DNA of 37,449 bases from Nitrospirales bacterium (GCA_021604105.1 BQIW01000042.1:1-37449); one strand, 5' to 3'. Shown: positions 1 through 9,000, counted from the first letter of the stretch. Notes: generated by a model from the sequence alone, not told the origin. Translations and numbers: made by a program.

Positions 1-158
1 TGATCCAAAAATCCTGTTTAAGTCTAGACCAGGCAGTCGCATGGCACGTGGTTCCCTCGTCTAGGTGTTTGTCTTCAGATTCCATAATGGGAGTGTTGAA
101 TAATAAGGATGTTCAAGGGCAAATTTGCGCAGGATGAGATTATTCATCAAAGGCTCCG

Positions 159-326
159 GGTCGGTTCAAAAAAGCATGCCCTGAGTCTTCCCGAAGGGTC
201 CGTCCAGTCCTGTCCTGAGGGCTCTCGAAGGAAAGGCCGCAGCCGTTTTTACGCGCGGAGCGTACGCGTAGTATGTGAGCACGGGAAAATGGCGAGAACG
301 CCGCTGGCGGCTTTTTTTAACAGACC
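159..326. repeat. MITE-like palindromic intergenic repeat
   Basis: A 168-bp non-coding element has imperfect terminal inverted repeats: positions 159-175 pair with 310-326 at 15 of 17 bases, each arm with an A/T run next to GC. Inside are two related direct copies starting CCTGAG and ending CGAAGG (180-198 and 214-232). A smaller palindrome sits at the centre (TACGCG at 250-255 against CGCGTA at 265-270), and the flanks GCCGCAGC and GCTGGCGGC are nearly complementary. From memory, very similar sequence occurs between genes in Nitrospira genomes. There is no transposase here, so if mobile it would depend on one elsewhere. When transcribed it would form a long hairpin ending in a T-run and could act as a terminator. 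Confidence 0.65.
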
Positions 327-618
327 CATAATCCTTAGTTCTTGGGTTGGACTTCCTGGCCCACCTTCCGTGGGCGCCGTCCGGTAGATCCCATTGGGTA
401 ATTGTCGCTTTTTTCACGGCCCCATTCCTTAAACTTATTGATTTTTATCGCCGGACGTTCGGAATGCCTCTGTACATAATTGTGTGGAGATTTACGAATA
501 TGCCTTTTGGTCCAAAGGCTCTCGTCTGTCCTGCTGTCGTTCCCTCGTCACGAGTCGAAATGTCGTCATTTTTTGGTTCGACACACATCTGCTGAGTCAC
601 CAGAGTCTTCCTTAAAAA
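327..618. other. Non-coding stretch upstream of the DoxX gene
   Basis: Between the repeat and the promoter region I see no convincing gene. Open frames here are short, begin inside the repeat or lack a ribosome binding site, and their translations resemble no family I know. The stretch separates the repeat from the regulatory region of the DoxX gene. Confidence 0.5.
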
Positions 619-637
619 ACTCATTCATTCAATGAGT
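619..637. promoter_or_regulatory. Perfect 7-bp inverted repeat, possible operator
   Basis: ACTCATT (619-625) and AATGAGT (631-637) are exact reverse complements separated by 5 bases. The repeat lies about 30 bases upstream of the sigma-54-like promoter element at 666-680 and about 140 bases before the DoxX start. It is a plausible binding site for a dimeric regulator. No regulator gene adjoins it, so the partner is unknown. Confidence 0.35.
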
Positions 638-665
638 TATATGAGTATTTTTCCATCCGGCAAGG

Positions 666-681
666 TGGAATGGCTCTTGCC
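666..681 (+). promoter_or_regulatory. Candidate sigma-54 (-24/-12) promoter
   Basis: The sequence TGGAATGGCTCTTGC has the GG and GC dinucleotides at the spacing required by the RpoN consensus TGGCACG-N4-TTGC, and only two of the conserved positions differ. It points toward the DoxX gene, would start transcription near 692 and would leave an 80-base leader. If correct, expression of the DoxX cluster needs an enhancer-binding protein, in keeping with the inverted repeat just upstream. The assignment is by eye only. Confidence 0.4.
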
Positions 682-772
682 ATATATAAGAGGTAAGAGT
701 TCAACAAAGCTTTCGTTAGAACAAACAATGAGGAACCACACACATTTATTCATTCACAAAGGAGAGTAAGCC

Positions 773-1267
773 ATGAAAACATTCTTTCAAACAGAAGAGC
801 GGTGGGCACCGGTGATTTTGCGAGTGATGTTGGCGCTGGTCATTTTTCCTCATGGGGCTCAGAAGTTATTGGGATGGTATGGAGGAAACGGGTTTGAAGA
901 CACCATGGGATTCTTTACCCAACAGATGGGTTTGCCGTGGCTGATTGCCTTTCTGGTCATCATGGGAGAATCGGTTGGCGCCCTCGCACTGGCTGCCGGA
1001 TTCATGACGCGGTTCACCGCGGCCAGTTTGGGCATCATTATGCTGGGGGCCATCGCTACGGTGCACTGGTCCAATGGGTTTTTCATGAACTGGTTTGGCC
1101 AACAGGCCGGCGAAGGATTTGAGTATCACCTGCTCGTCATTGGTATGGGTCTTTCGTTAATGGTGACAGGCGGCGGGAAGTGGTCGGTTGATCAGGTGAT
1201 TGGAAGGTGGCTTGCACGGCAGGAATCATCGTACGCTGATGAGACTCGTCGGACTGCGGCAGCCTAA
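773..1267 (+). CDS. DoxX family membrane protein
   Basis: The 164-residue protein is rich in hydrophobic segments (about residues 14-32, 52-72, 78-98 and 115-135), matching the four-helix DoxX fold of the inner membrane. Visible family features are the early RVMLALVIFPHGAQKLLGW stretch, a glycine-rich second helix beginning with MGESVGALALAAGF, and a late GEGFEYHLL segment. DoxX proteins are linked to quinone- or thiol-related redox and oxidative stress handling, but the reaction of most members is unknown. The start is supported by AAGGAGAG eight bases upstream. It is the first gene of a + strand cluster with a dehydrogenase, an NTF2-like protein and a pirin, which suggests a shared stress role. 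A sigma-54-like promoter precedes it. Confidence 0.9.
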   Translation: MKTFFQTEERWAPVILRVMLALVIFPHGAQKLLGWYGGNGFEDTMGFFTQQMGLPWLIAFLVIMGESVGALALAAGFMTRFTAASLGIIMLGAIATVHWSNGFFMNWFGQQAGEGFEYHLLVIGMGLSLMVTGGGKWSVDQVIGRWLARQESSYADETRRTAAA

Positions 1268-1394
1268 GTGGTATTAGGACTAATCATACTAATAAGGAAT
1301 GAATAATTTTATGGAAAGGAGTCAAGACATGAACAGCGGAACAATCCGTCAGGATAGAAGCAGAACTCTCTCATTAATCATAAAGGAGGAAGTG

Positions 1395-1937
1395 ATGAAC
1401 CGAACAATGAATTTTCAGGTAATTGTTTTATCAGCGGTGATGGGCATGGTTTTTATCATGACGGGTATCGGGCACGCGGATTCTCAGGGCGTTAGCCATG
1501 GACACAAGCAGGTTACCGGAGTCGTAACAACGGAGAAAGGTGGTATTCTCACGGTCAAAACGCCCACCGGGAACTATACTCTGACCGAGAATGGTTCTCG
1601 TCGGCATGGTCACGCGGTCCCCAAGGTGGGAGACGAAGTGACCATGATGCTTGATGAGAACAACGCTGTCATAGAGGCCCATCCCAAGGGCGAGGAAGGC
1701 ACCCATCACTTCTATACAGGGAAGTTGGTGTATATGGGGAAAATGAATAAGGAAATTAAGCTGGAAACTTCCGAGGGTGAGAAAGTCTTTCCGCTTGGTC
1801 GGCTGGAGATCAAAACCAAGCCTATCGAGGAAGGCGCCATGGTCACGGTGGAAGTGAATGAGGGCGGGACCGTCATTGATCTTCATCGGGCGAGTTATGA
1901 TGAGCACAATTTAACTGTCTCGAAGACGATTGAATAA
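1395..1937 (+). CDS. Exported beta-rich protein with internal duplication
   Basis: This is a 180-residue protein of unknown function. The ATG at 1395 is chosen because it follows AAAGGAGGA closely and opens a typical signal peptide (hydrophobic residues about 8-27, likely cleavage near GHA-DS). Two in-frame upstream starts (1299 and 1329, the latter also with an AAAGGAG) would bury the signal. The mature part contains two similar units of about 55 residues, roughly 35-92 and 98-160. Each begins with TG(V/K)(V/L), continues with strands ending in a GxxVT(M/V) motif and closes with (V)I(E/D)(A/L)H. This resembles DUF5666-type OB-like barrels, perhaps binding a metal or ligand in the periplasm. 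Several His residues (HGHA, THHF) are present. Confidence 0.75.
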   Translation: MNRTMNFQVIVLSAVMGMVFIMTGIGHADSQGVSHGHKQVTGVVTTEKGGILTVKTPTGNYTLTENGSRRHGHAVPKVGDEVTMMLDENNAVIEAHPKGEEGTHHFYTGKLVYMGKMNKEIKLETSEGEKVFPLGRLEIKTKPIEEGAMVTVEVNEGGTVIDLHRASYDEHNLTVSKTIE

Positions 1938-1953
1938 GGAAGTCGCTCAGGCT

Positions 1954-1981
1954 CGATCTCTTGCCGGGTGGTGAGAGATCG
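1954..1981 (+). other. Hairpin after the exported protein gene
   Basis: CGATCTCT (1954-1961) is exactly complementary to AGAGATCG (1974-1981) with a 12-base GC-rich loop. It lies 16 bases after a stop codon and 69 bases before the next start. There is no clear T-run, so it may attenuate transcription or stabilise an mRNA end rather than act as a full terminator. Confidence 0.3.
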
Positions 1982-2049
1982 GGCCCATCTTCTGGTGCAG
2001 GTGAACGTGGAAAAATAAAAAGACAGAGAAACGGAGAAGGAGTTGAAAG

Positions 2050-2733
2050 ATGATAGACCTCAACGGGAAAGTGGTCATGATCACAGGAGCATTAGGCGGC
2101 TTGGGCCAGACGGTGACTGGGGCATTCTCCAAGGCGGGTGCCAAGGTCGTGGTCGTGGGCCGGGAACTTCCCGAGAAGCTTCCGGAAGGGCTGCTGGGCC
2201 TTTCAGCGGATGTCACCGATGAGGCTGAAGTTCAGCGACTGATGAAGGAGGCCTTGCACAAATCCACACGCATTGATTGCTTGGTCAATCTTGTTGGCGG
2301 GTTTGCCATGGGTTCTCTTGCAGAGACGGAGGCATCCGCGTGGTCTAGAATGCTCTCCCTCAATTTGACCTCGGCCTTTTTGCTGTCGAGGGAGGCGACT
2401 CGACTGATGACCAAGCAAGGTTCTGGTCGGATCATTCATATGGCCGCTCAGGCCGCCGTGGACCCATTCCCCGGTGCGGGGGCGTACATTGTCTCAAAGT
2501 CCGGCCTTCTTGCTCTGATCAAGGTGCTGGCTCTTGAGTTAGCCGGTTCAGGTGTGAAGGTGAGCGGGGTGTTGCCCTCCACCATTGATACCCCGGCCAA
2601 TCGACAAAGCATGCCTGACGCCGATCCCAACCAATGGGTGAAGCCGGAAGCGATTGCTGCGCTGCTTGTATTTCTCGCCTCTGATGAGGCGGATGCGCTG
2701 AATGGGGCACTCATTCCTATCGGGTCATCATAA
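2050..2733 (+). CDS. Short-chain dehydrogenase/reductase (SDR)
   Basis: This 227-residue cytosolic oxidoreductase of the classical SDR type has a Rossmann nucleotide-binding motif TGALGGLG at residues 12-19, an NLVGG segment in place of the usual NNAG, and a catalytic tyrosine and lysine in AYIVSKSG. The C-terminal part carries a VLPSTIDTPANR segment, the usual PG/T region after the active site, and a late NGALIPIGSS close to the normal SDR end. The substrate cannot be read from the sequence. GAGAAGGAG precedes the ATG. It sits between a periplasmic protein and an NTF2-like protein in the DoxX cluster. The protein is slightly shorter than the usual 240-260 residues but appears complete. Confidence 0.9.
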   Translation: MIDLNGKVVMITGALGGLGQTVTGAFSKAGAKVVVVGRELPEKLPEGLLGLSADVTDEAEVQRLMKEALHKSTRIDCLVNLVGGFAMGSLAETEASAWSRMLSLNLTSAFLLSREATRLMTKQGSGRIIHMAAQAAVDPFPGAGAYIVSKSGLLALIKVLALELAGSGVKVSGVLPSTIDTPANRQSMPDADPNQWVKPEAIAALLVFLASDEADALNGALIPIGSS

Positions 2734-2814
2734 GAATGAGGTTGGGTGAATGGATTAACGTTTCCATTCGAGGTATGAACCGTCAATCTTTATTTATTGA
2801 AAGGAGATGTCATT

Positions 2815-3162
2815 ATGAGTATTCAAACACACGTGCAAGCCGTCATTGATGGAATTTTGGCCGGGAAGCTTTTGGAGACGTTTGACAAGTACTACGCCGA
2901 TAACGTGGTGATGAGTGAGAACCGGAAAGAGGAACGGGTCGGGAAAGCTGTCAACCGGGAGTATGAACAACAGTTTTTAGCAAATGTTCAGGAATTCCAT
3001 GGAGCTCAGGTTGGGAGGATTCTGGTGGATGGGGACCATGCCGCCGTGGAATGGACCTTTGACCTGACCTTCAAAGGGGGAAACCGTGTGAAAATGCAGC
3101 AGGTGGCCGTTCAAACCTGGAAGGATGGAAAAGTCATTCGGGAAGATTTTTATCATGGGTAA
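2815..3162 (+). CDS. NTF2/SnoaL-like protein
   Basis: The 115-residue protein has the pattern of the NTF2-like cone fold: an N-terminal helix (VQAVIDGILAGKLLETFDKYY), a YADNVVMSEN strand turn, and a late run of alternating strands ending in WKDGKVIREDFYHG, typical of SnoaL-like polyketide-cyclase relatives and ketosteroid-isomerase-fold proteins. The ATG at 2815 is preferred over an in-frame TTG at 2797 because AAAGGAGAT lies just before it. Family members bind small hydrophobic ligands or act as isomerases or hydrolases. No specific activity can be given. Its place next to an SDR and DoxX suggests detoxification or redox stress. Confidence 0.8.
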   Translation: MSIQTHVQAVIDGILAGKLLETFDKYYADNVVMSENRKEERVGKAVNREYEQQFLANVQEFHGAQVGRILVDGDHAAVEWTFDLTFKGGNRVKMQQVAVQTWKDGKVIREDFYHG

Positions 3163-3276
3163 AGAATTCCTGTGACCTGAAACACAAGTGCCCACGAAAG
3201 GGTTTACGCTCACAAGGCCATGAGCCTAAGAGATTCAGACCCCCTGTTCTCAACTGTTTTGATAAGGAATGAGGTC

Positions 3277-3576
3277 ATGCTCCGAGCCACTACGCATATA
3301 GATGACACGATGATCACCTTGCAGTTGGAAGGCCGTCTTGCCGGGCCCGCCGTTATCGAAGCGGAACGGTGTTGGCAGGTGGCATGCGTGGATAATCCGG
3401 GTCGACCAGGTCGATTGGATCTGAGGGGGGTGACGTTTTTAGATCAGGAAGGGAAATCATTTTTAAAACGGGTCTTTCAGCAGGGAGCCGGTTTTCTCTC
3501 TTCCGGCTGTCTGACCCGGGCCTATGTTGAGGAAATCACTCGTTCTGGTAAAGAAGACGTCGAGGGAACGTGCTGA
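3277..3576 (+). CDS. STAS-domain-like small protein
   Basis: From the ATG at 3277 the product has 99 residues. It reads like a STAS/anti-sigma-antagonist fold: an opening strand pair (TTHIDDTMITLQLEGRL), a helix containing AERCW, then LDLRGVTFLDQEGKSFLKR, which corresponds to the STAS core 'DLSGVxxxDxxG' loop. The usual phosphorylatable Ser/Thr of that loop appears replaced by Gln (DQEG). It may bind a partner without phosphorylation control, or not be a true switch. An alternative ATG at 3220 lacks a good ribosome site, while AAGGA lies before 3277. The gene ends 15 bases before the pirin start, so the two are probably co-transcribed. Confidence 0.6.
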   Translation: MLRATTHIDDTMITLQLEGRLAGPAVIEAERCWQVACVDNPGRPGRLDLRGVTFLDQEGKSFLKRVFQQGAGFLSSGCLTRAYVEEITRSGKEDVEGTC

Positions 3577-3591
3577 AGAAAGGAGTCCAGC

Positions 3592-4464
3592 GTGACGCAA
3601 CTGAAATCAGTGACAGGAATCTATAAGCCGGGGTCCGTTCACATGGTAGGGGACGGGTTTCCGGTACGGAATATCTTTCCAAGCCAAAATCTGACCGAGG
3701 AAATCAGTCCCTTTCTGCTCCTGGATTATGCGGGTCCGGCATCGTTCCCTCCTACGAATCAACGGCTGGGAGTCGGGGAGCATCCTCATCGTGGATTTGA
3801 GACTGTCACCATCGTCTATCAGGGAAAAGTCGCGCATCGTGATTCAGCCGGAAATGGAGGAACCATCGGGCCGGGCGATGTGCAATGGATGACGGCGGCT
3901 TCGGGTGTCGTCCATGAAGAACTTCATGAGCAGGACTGGGCCAGGAAGGGTGGTACACTACAAATGATTCAACTCTGGGTTAATCTTCCCAAGTCAAGCA
4001 AAATGAGCGCGCCTCGGTACCAAACCGTGCTCAATGAAGACATTCCCCAATGCAATTTTGGGGGCCAAGGCGGTGTGCTCCGTGTGATCGCCGGGGAATA
4101 TGAGGAAAAAAAAGGGCCGGCCAAGACGTTCACGCCCGTGCACCTGTATGATCTGAGGTTGGGAGCGGGACATCAGGGTGTGCTCAGTCTTCCGGTTGGA
4201 TTTAATACCGGCGTATTTGTCCTGAGTGGGGGATTGGTTTTGAATGGATCGCATAAACTCGGGGAGGCCGAGATGGCACTCTGTGATCCGCAGGGGACGC
4301 AGGTGGATCTTGAGGCCACGGACGAGGCAAGGGTGTTGGTGCTGAGTGGAGAGCCGATTCTGGAACCGGTCGCCCGCATGGGTCCTTTTGTCATGAACAC
4401 GGAGGATGAACTCGTGCAGGCTGTGAACGATTATCGTGCGGGAAGGATGGGGCGACTCGAGTAA
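3592..4464 (+). CDS. Pirin family protein
   Basis: The 290-residue bicupin protein carries the pirin signature. Metal ligands are visible as H64 and H66 in EHPHRGFE and H108 and E110 in VVHEE, so the N-terminal cupin probably holds iron. Further family landmarks are GPGDVQWMTA, the IQLWVNLP segment before the second domain, and VLVLSGEPI near the end. Bacterial pirins can act as quercetin 2,3-dioxygenases or redox-sensing co-regulators, and the sequence does not say which. It starts with GTG after AAAGGAGTCC, 15 bases downstream of the STAS-like gene. Pirins are often found beside DoxX and SDR genes, as here. Confidence 0.93.
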   Translation: MTQLKSVTGIYKPGSVHMVGDGFPVRNIFPSQNLTEEISPFLLLDYAGPASFPPTNQRLGVGEHPHRGFETVTIVYQGKVAHRDSAGNGGTIGPGDVQWMTAASGVVHEELHEQDWARKGGTLQMIQLWVNLPKSSKMSAPRYQTVLNEDIPQCNFGGQGGVLRVIAGEYEEKKGPAKTFTPVHLYDLRLGAGHQGVLSLPVGFNTGVFVLSGGLVLNGSHKLGEAEMALCDPQGTQVDLEATDEARVLVLSGEPILEPVARMGPFVMNTEDELVQAVNDYRAGRMGRLE

Positions 4465-4753
4465 GCCGATATTCGAGCTCCTGGATTCTCACATGAGGTA
4501 AGGCGTGGAACTAAGTGGGAAAGAGATGAATGGTGAAAGAAGAAGGTGTTGGTCAAAAATGCGATGATTTTAGCTCGGCCGTAATAATAATATGGATCTT
4601 TCATCTACACATGTAAAAAGACGGTCCCCTGCAACGAACAGAAGGATAGACAACCCGTATGGATAAGCGAACCATTCAGAAAAGAGTGAAATTGAATAAT
4701 TCCGTTGGGAATGCCGTAAATGAAATTAACCGGAATTGGTGGGAATCAACCAC
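4465..4753. other. Intergenic region before the efflux operon
   Basis: About 290 bases lie between the pirin gene and the RND adaptor. I find no gene with a ribosome site and no clear terminator hairpin. The region is more AT-rich than its flanks and presumably carries the efflux operon promoter, but no -35/-10 pair is convincing. No regulator gene of TetR or MarR type adjoins it. Confidence 0.4.
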
Positions 4754-6010
4754 ATGAATGCAGCCATGCTCGGGTCCGGTTTATCTCACTTTGGCAACGG
4801 GAAGGCTGTCATTCGGAAGAGTGTCACACTGTTCCTGATATTTCTTGCAGGATGTGGACAGGGAGGGACCTCGCCTCCGGCTCCTCCACCGCCGACGGTG
4901 GAAGTGGTGACGGTCACCACCCAGGATCTTCCCGATGAACCCGAATTCATCGGACAAACCCAGGCCTTTCGCCCGGTGGAGATCCGGTCACAGGTGACGG
5001 GCATTATTAAGAAAGTGTTTTTTACCGAAGGCAGGAATGTCAAGCAAGGTGACCGGCTGTATCTCATCGACCCTGTACCCTTTAAGGCGGCGTATCTGAG
5101 TGCCAAAGCCAGGGTGACCCAAGCCAAAGCTCGACTGGTACAAGCGAGGCAGGACTTTGCTCGCGTCGAACCTCTTCTGGAAGAACAGGCGGTCAGTCAA
5201 AAGGACGTGGACGATGCCGTGGCGGAAGGGTTAGCGGCCAAAGCCTCCCTGGAAGCGGCGCAGGGGGATCTCGTCAAGTCAAGATTTGACTTGAGTAATA
5301 CCCTGATCGTTGCTCCGATCGGAGGACGTATTTCGAAAAGTCGTTTTTATGAAGGACGTCTGGTGTCTGCGCAGACAGATCTGATGACCACCATCGATCA
5401 ATTGGATCCCATGTATGTGAATGTATCGGTTCCGGAAACGTATTTGTTGCGACGGAGGCGTGAACTGGCGGCCAACAGAGTCCAGAGGCCCGATCTCTTT
5501 CAATTACGCGGCGTCATGACGTTCGCCGATGGCAGTGTCTATCCCCATGAAGGAAAGTTGGATTTTGCCGATGTAGCCATCCGGTCGGAGACGGGGACCT
5601 TGCAGGGCCGGTTTGCCTTTCCCAATCCTGAGGCCGATCTTTCCCCCGGTCAATCCTATTTGTATCCCGGACAATTTGTCCGCATCCGGCTGAAGGGATA
5701 TATCCGGACCGATGCGATTTTGATTCCTCAGCGTGCGGTACAACAGGGTCCCAAAGGCACGTTTGTGAATGTGATCGGACCAGACGATACAGTCGAAGTG
5801 CGTGAAGTGGACGCCACCGGTTGGCGTGGCGGCGATTGGCTCATTGAAGAAGGCCTTCAGCCGGGAGAGCGGATCGTCGTCGAAGGATTTCATAGAATCC
5901 AACCGGGAGTGCAAGTCAATCCAGTGCCGTTCCGGAATGGAGAGGTCACAACGGAAAGCCCGATCCATGAGAATCCGACACCTTCTGAAACCGCCCGGGA
6001 GAACTCATGA
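4754..6010 (+). CDS. RND efflux adaptor (membrane fusion protein), lipoprotein
   Basis: The 418-residue periplasmic adaptor belongs to the AcrA/MexA/HlyD family. The N-terminus is basic, then hydrophobic (VTLFLIFLAGC), giving a lipobox with the lipid-carrying Cys at residue 34, followed by a proline-rich linker. The lipoyl half (EIRSQVTGIIKKVFFTEGRNVKQGD), an alpha-hairpin with heptad-like AKARVTQAKARLVQARQDF, the second lipoyl half (NTLIVAPIGGRISKS), the beta-barrel and the membrane-proximal end (GWRGGDWLIEEGLQPGERIVVEG) follow in the normal order. The start is uncertain: a TTG at 4736 is also in frame, but the ATG at 4754 gives a more usual lipoprotein leader. Its stop overlaps the pump start by 4 bases (ATGA), implying coupled translation. 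It should bridge the pump and outer-membrane factor encoded downstream. Confidence 0.93.
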   Translation: MNAAMLGSGLSHFGNGKAVIRKSVTLFLIFLAGCGQGGTSPPAPPPPTVEVVTVTTQDLPDEPEFIGQTQAFRPVEIRSQVTGIIKKVFFTEGRNVKQGDRLYLIDPVPFKAAYLSAKARVTQAKARLVQARQDFARVEPLLEEQAVSQKDVDDAVAEGLAAKASLEAAQGDLVKSRFDLSNTLIVAPIGGRISKSRFYEGRLVSAQTDLMTTIDQLDPMYVNVSVPETYLLRRRRELAANRVQRPDLFQLRGVMTFADGSVYPHEGKLDFADVAIRSETGTLQGRFAFPNPEADLSPGQSYLYPGQFVRIRLKGYIRTDAILIPQRAVQQGPKGTFVNVIGPDDTVEVREVDATGWRGGDWLIEEGLQPGERIVVEGFHRIQPGVQVNPVPFRNGEVTTESPIHENPTPSETARENS

Positions 6011-9000
6011 GTTCTCATTTTTTTATCGACCGGCCGATCTTTGCCACGGTCATTTCCATTGTGATTGTGGTGGTGGGACTGGTTTCTCTTCAAGTTCTTC
6101 CCATTGCCCAGTTTCCGCAAATTACCCCTCCTGTGGTTCAGATTGAAGCGGATTATCCCGGTGCCAGTGCCGAAGTCGTGGCCGAAGCTGTGGCGAGGCC
6201 GATAGAAGTGCAGCTCCCCGGCATCGACAATCTCTTGTATTACGATTCCTCAAGTACCAACGATGGGCATATGACCATCCGATTGACCTTTGAAATCGGG
6301 ACGGATGTCGATATCGCACAGGTCCAAACTCAAAACCGCCAACGGCTGGCGGAGCCACAATTGCCGCCGGAAGTGGTCCGCCAGGGCATCACGGTCAAAA
6401 AGGTGTCTCCGGATTTACTTGCGGTGGTGGCGCTGAGTTCCAGTGATCCCCGTCAGGATACGGTCTTTCTTTCCAATTTCGCGATTCTCCGGATTGTGGA
6501 TAACATAAAACGGCTTCCGGGGGTGGGGGATGCGACGATCTTCGGAGGACAGAATTATTCCATGCGTCTGATCCTGGACCCGATCCGGATGGCCCATCTG
6601 GATGTGACCCCAACGGATATCGCCAATGTCGTGCGGGAACAAAACCGGGATTTCCCCGCCGGCCGGATCGGGCGTGAACCGGCTCCACAAGGGACGGAAC
6701 TCACCATTCCTGTGATTACTCAGGGACGAATGAGTGATGCTAAAGAATTCGAAAACATGATTGTCCGGGCGTATCCGGATGGTTCCATGGTGCGTCTGGG
6801 CGAAGTGGCCACCGTCGAACTCGGCGCGCAGTCCTATGACCTTGAAGGACGGTGGAATGGCAAACCCAATGTCTTTCTGCTGACTTTTCTCTCCCCGGGG
6901 GCTAATGCTCTTGAAACCGTGAAACGCATCAGAGAGGAAATGCAGAGCCTGACCAACATTTTTCCGGCTGGTGTCTCCTACGATATTCCTTACGATACGA
7001 CCAGATTTATCGAGGTTTCCATTCAACAGGTCGTTAAGACGCTCTTCGAAGCGCTCGTGCTCGTGATATTGGTCGTCTATCTTTTTCTTCAGAGCTGGCG
7101 TGCCACATTAATTCCAGCCGTGGCCGTCCCTGTTTCCTTGATCGGGACATTTGCCGGGATGGTCGCTCTCGGATTTTCGATTAATACTCTGACTCTATTC
7201 GGCATGGTCTTGGCCATCGGGATTGTGGTGGATGATGCGATTGTGGTGGTGGAAAACGTCGCCCGTCATATTCAGAACGGACACCCGTCAAAGGAAGCTG
7301 CGAAGTTAGCCATGTCGGAAGTCACTGGACCGGTCATTGCGCTTGTCGTGGTTCTTGCCGCCGTATTCCTGCCCGTGGCGTTTCTTGGGGGCATTACCGG
7401 AGAACTCTATCAGCAATTTGCGATCACGATTACGCTGTCCGTGGTCATTTCCGGGATTGTGGCCTTGACCCTCAGTCCCGCGCTCTGTGCGTTGATTCTT
7501 AAGCCGGGGCAGGAACGGGAGACCGGGTTTTGGAAGAAATTCAATGACGGATTTGCGTGGATCCAGAATCGATATGTTGGGACGGTTGGCTCGATTCTTA
7601 AACACGTGGTGCTGTCGCTCGCGGTTTTTGGGATTCTGCTTTTTGTCAGCGGTGGGCTGTTACAAGCTCTGCCGTCCAGTTTTTTGCCGGATGAAGATCA
7701 GGGATATTTTATAACGGTTGTGCAATTGCCGGACGGGGCATCCAAGCAGCGAACCATTGAAGTGATGGAACAGGTTGAAAATTATTTTCTTTCGGTTCCC
7801 GAAGTGCACTCCACCGATGCGCTGGTCGGGCAAAATTTCGTCTTTAACACTCGAGGGTCGAATCAAGCGACCATGTTCGTACCACTGCATCATTGGGATG
7901 ACCGCTTGCAATCGGATCAGCATGTTAAATCCCTGATTGGAAACGCTTTCAAAAAATTTGCCGAAATTCCCGAGGCTTTGATCCTGGCTTTTAACGCGCC
8001 TTCCATTCGTGGACTGGGGACGACCGGGGGATTTTCACTTCAATTGCAGGATCCGAGCGGTGGGGATTTCAAACAATTTGCCGCGATGACGCAAGAATTT
8101 GTGAGCAAGGCGCAACAAGATCCGGCCATTGGTGCGATCGGGTCGAGTTTTCGGGTGACGGCGCCGCGATTGTATGCGCGCGTTGATCGGGAACGAGCCA
8201 AGGCCTTGGGTGTGCCCATTTCCGAAGTGTTCGATACCCTGCAAGCCTATTTCGGCAATTTTTACATTAACGATTTCATTAAATTCGGACGAGTCTATCG
8301 GGTGCAGACTGAGGCCTTGCCGGAGTTCCGTTCGAGTCCGGATGACATCGCGAAAATTTATGTGCGGGCCCGGAATGCCGACGGCTCGACGATGATTCCG
8401 CTGGATGCAGTGGTTAGTACAGAATTTACGAGCGGGCCGGATACCGTGACCCATTTCAACGGATTTAATACCGCCTCCGTTCTGGGTGCTGCGGCTCCGG
8501 GATATAGTTCAGGGGCCGCCCTTGATGCGTTGGAACGACTGGCGCAGGAGATTCTGATACCCCAAGGATACGATATCGATTGGAGCGGGATTTCCTATCA
8601 GGAACGAAAGACGGGCACGGAGTCCATTTTTGCCTTTGCCTTCGGCCTCTTGATGGTATTTCTCGTACTTGCCGCGCTGTATGAAAGTTGGTCGGTGCCA
8701 TTTGCCGTGATTCTGGCTGTGCCGTTCGGTCTCTTCGGGGCCCTATCCGCCGTGTGGATTCGGGGCTTGAGCAATGATATCTACTTTCAAATCGGGCTCG
8801 TGACCTTAATCGGCCTTGCGGCACGTAATGCGATTCTGATCGTCGAATTTGCGAATCATCGCTATGAGGGAGGTATGCCGCTGGTGGAGGCGGCCTTAGA
8901 GGCCGTCCGTCTTCGATTTCGGCCGATCATTATGACTTCTATGGCGTTTATTCTAGGTGTGGTGCCCTTGGTGATAGCTTCCGGTGCGGGCGCGGCCAGT

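Noticed and set aside
109-595. Short open frames on both strands (82-92 residues)
   Set aside because: They run through the palindromic repeat or lack ribosome sites, and their translations look like no family.
6415-7026. Antisense 203-residue frame opposite the RND pump
   Set aside because: It is a shadow of a clear coding frame; no ribosome site or domain was seen.
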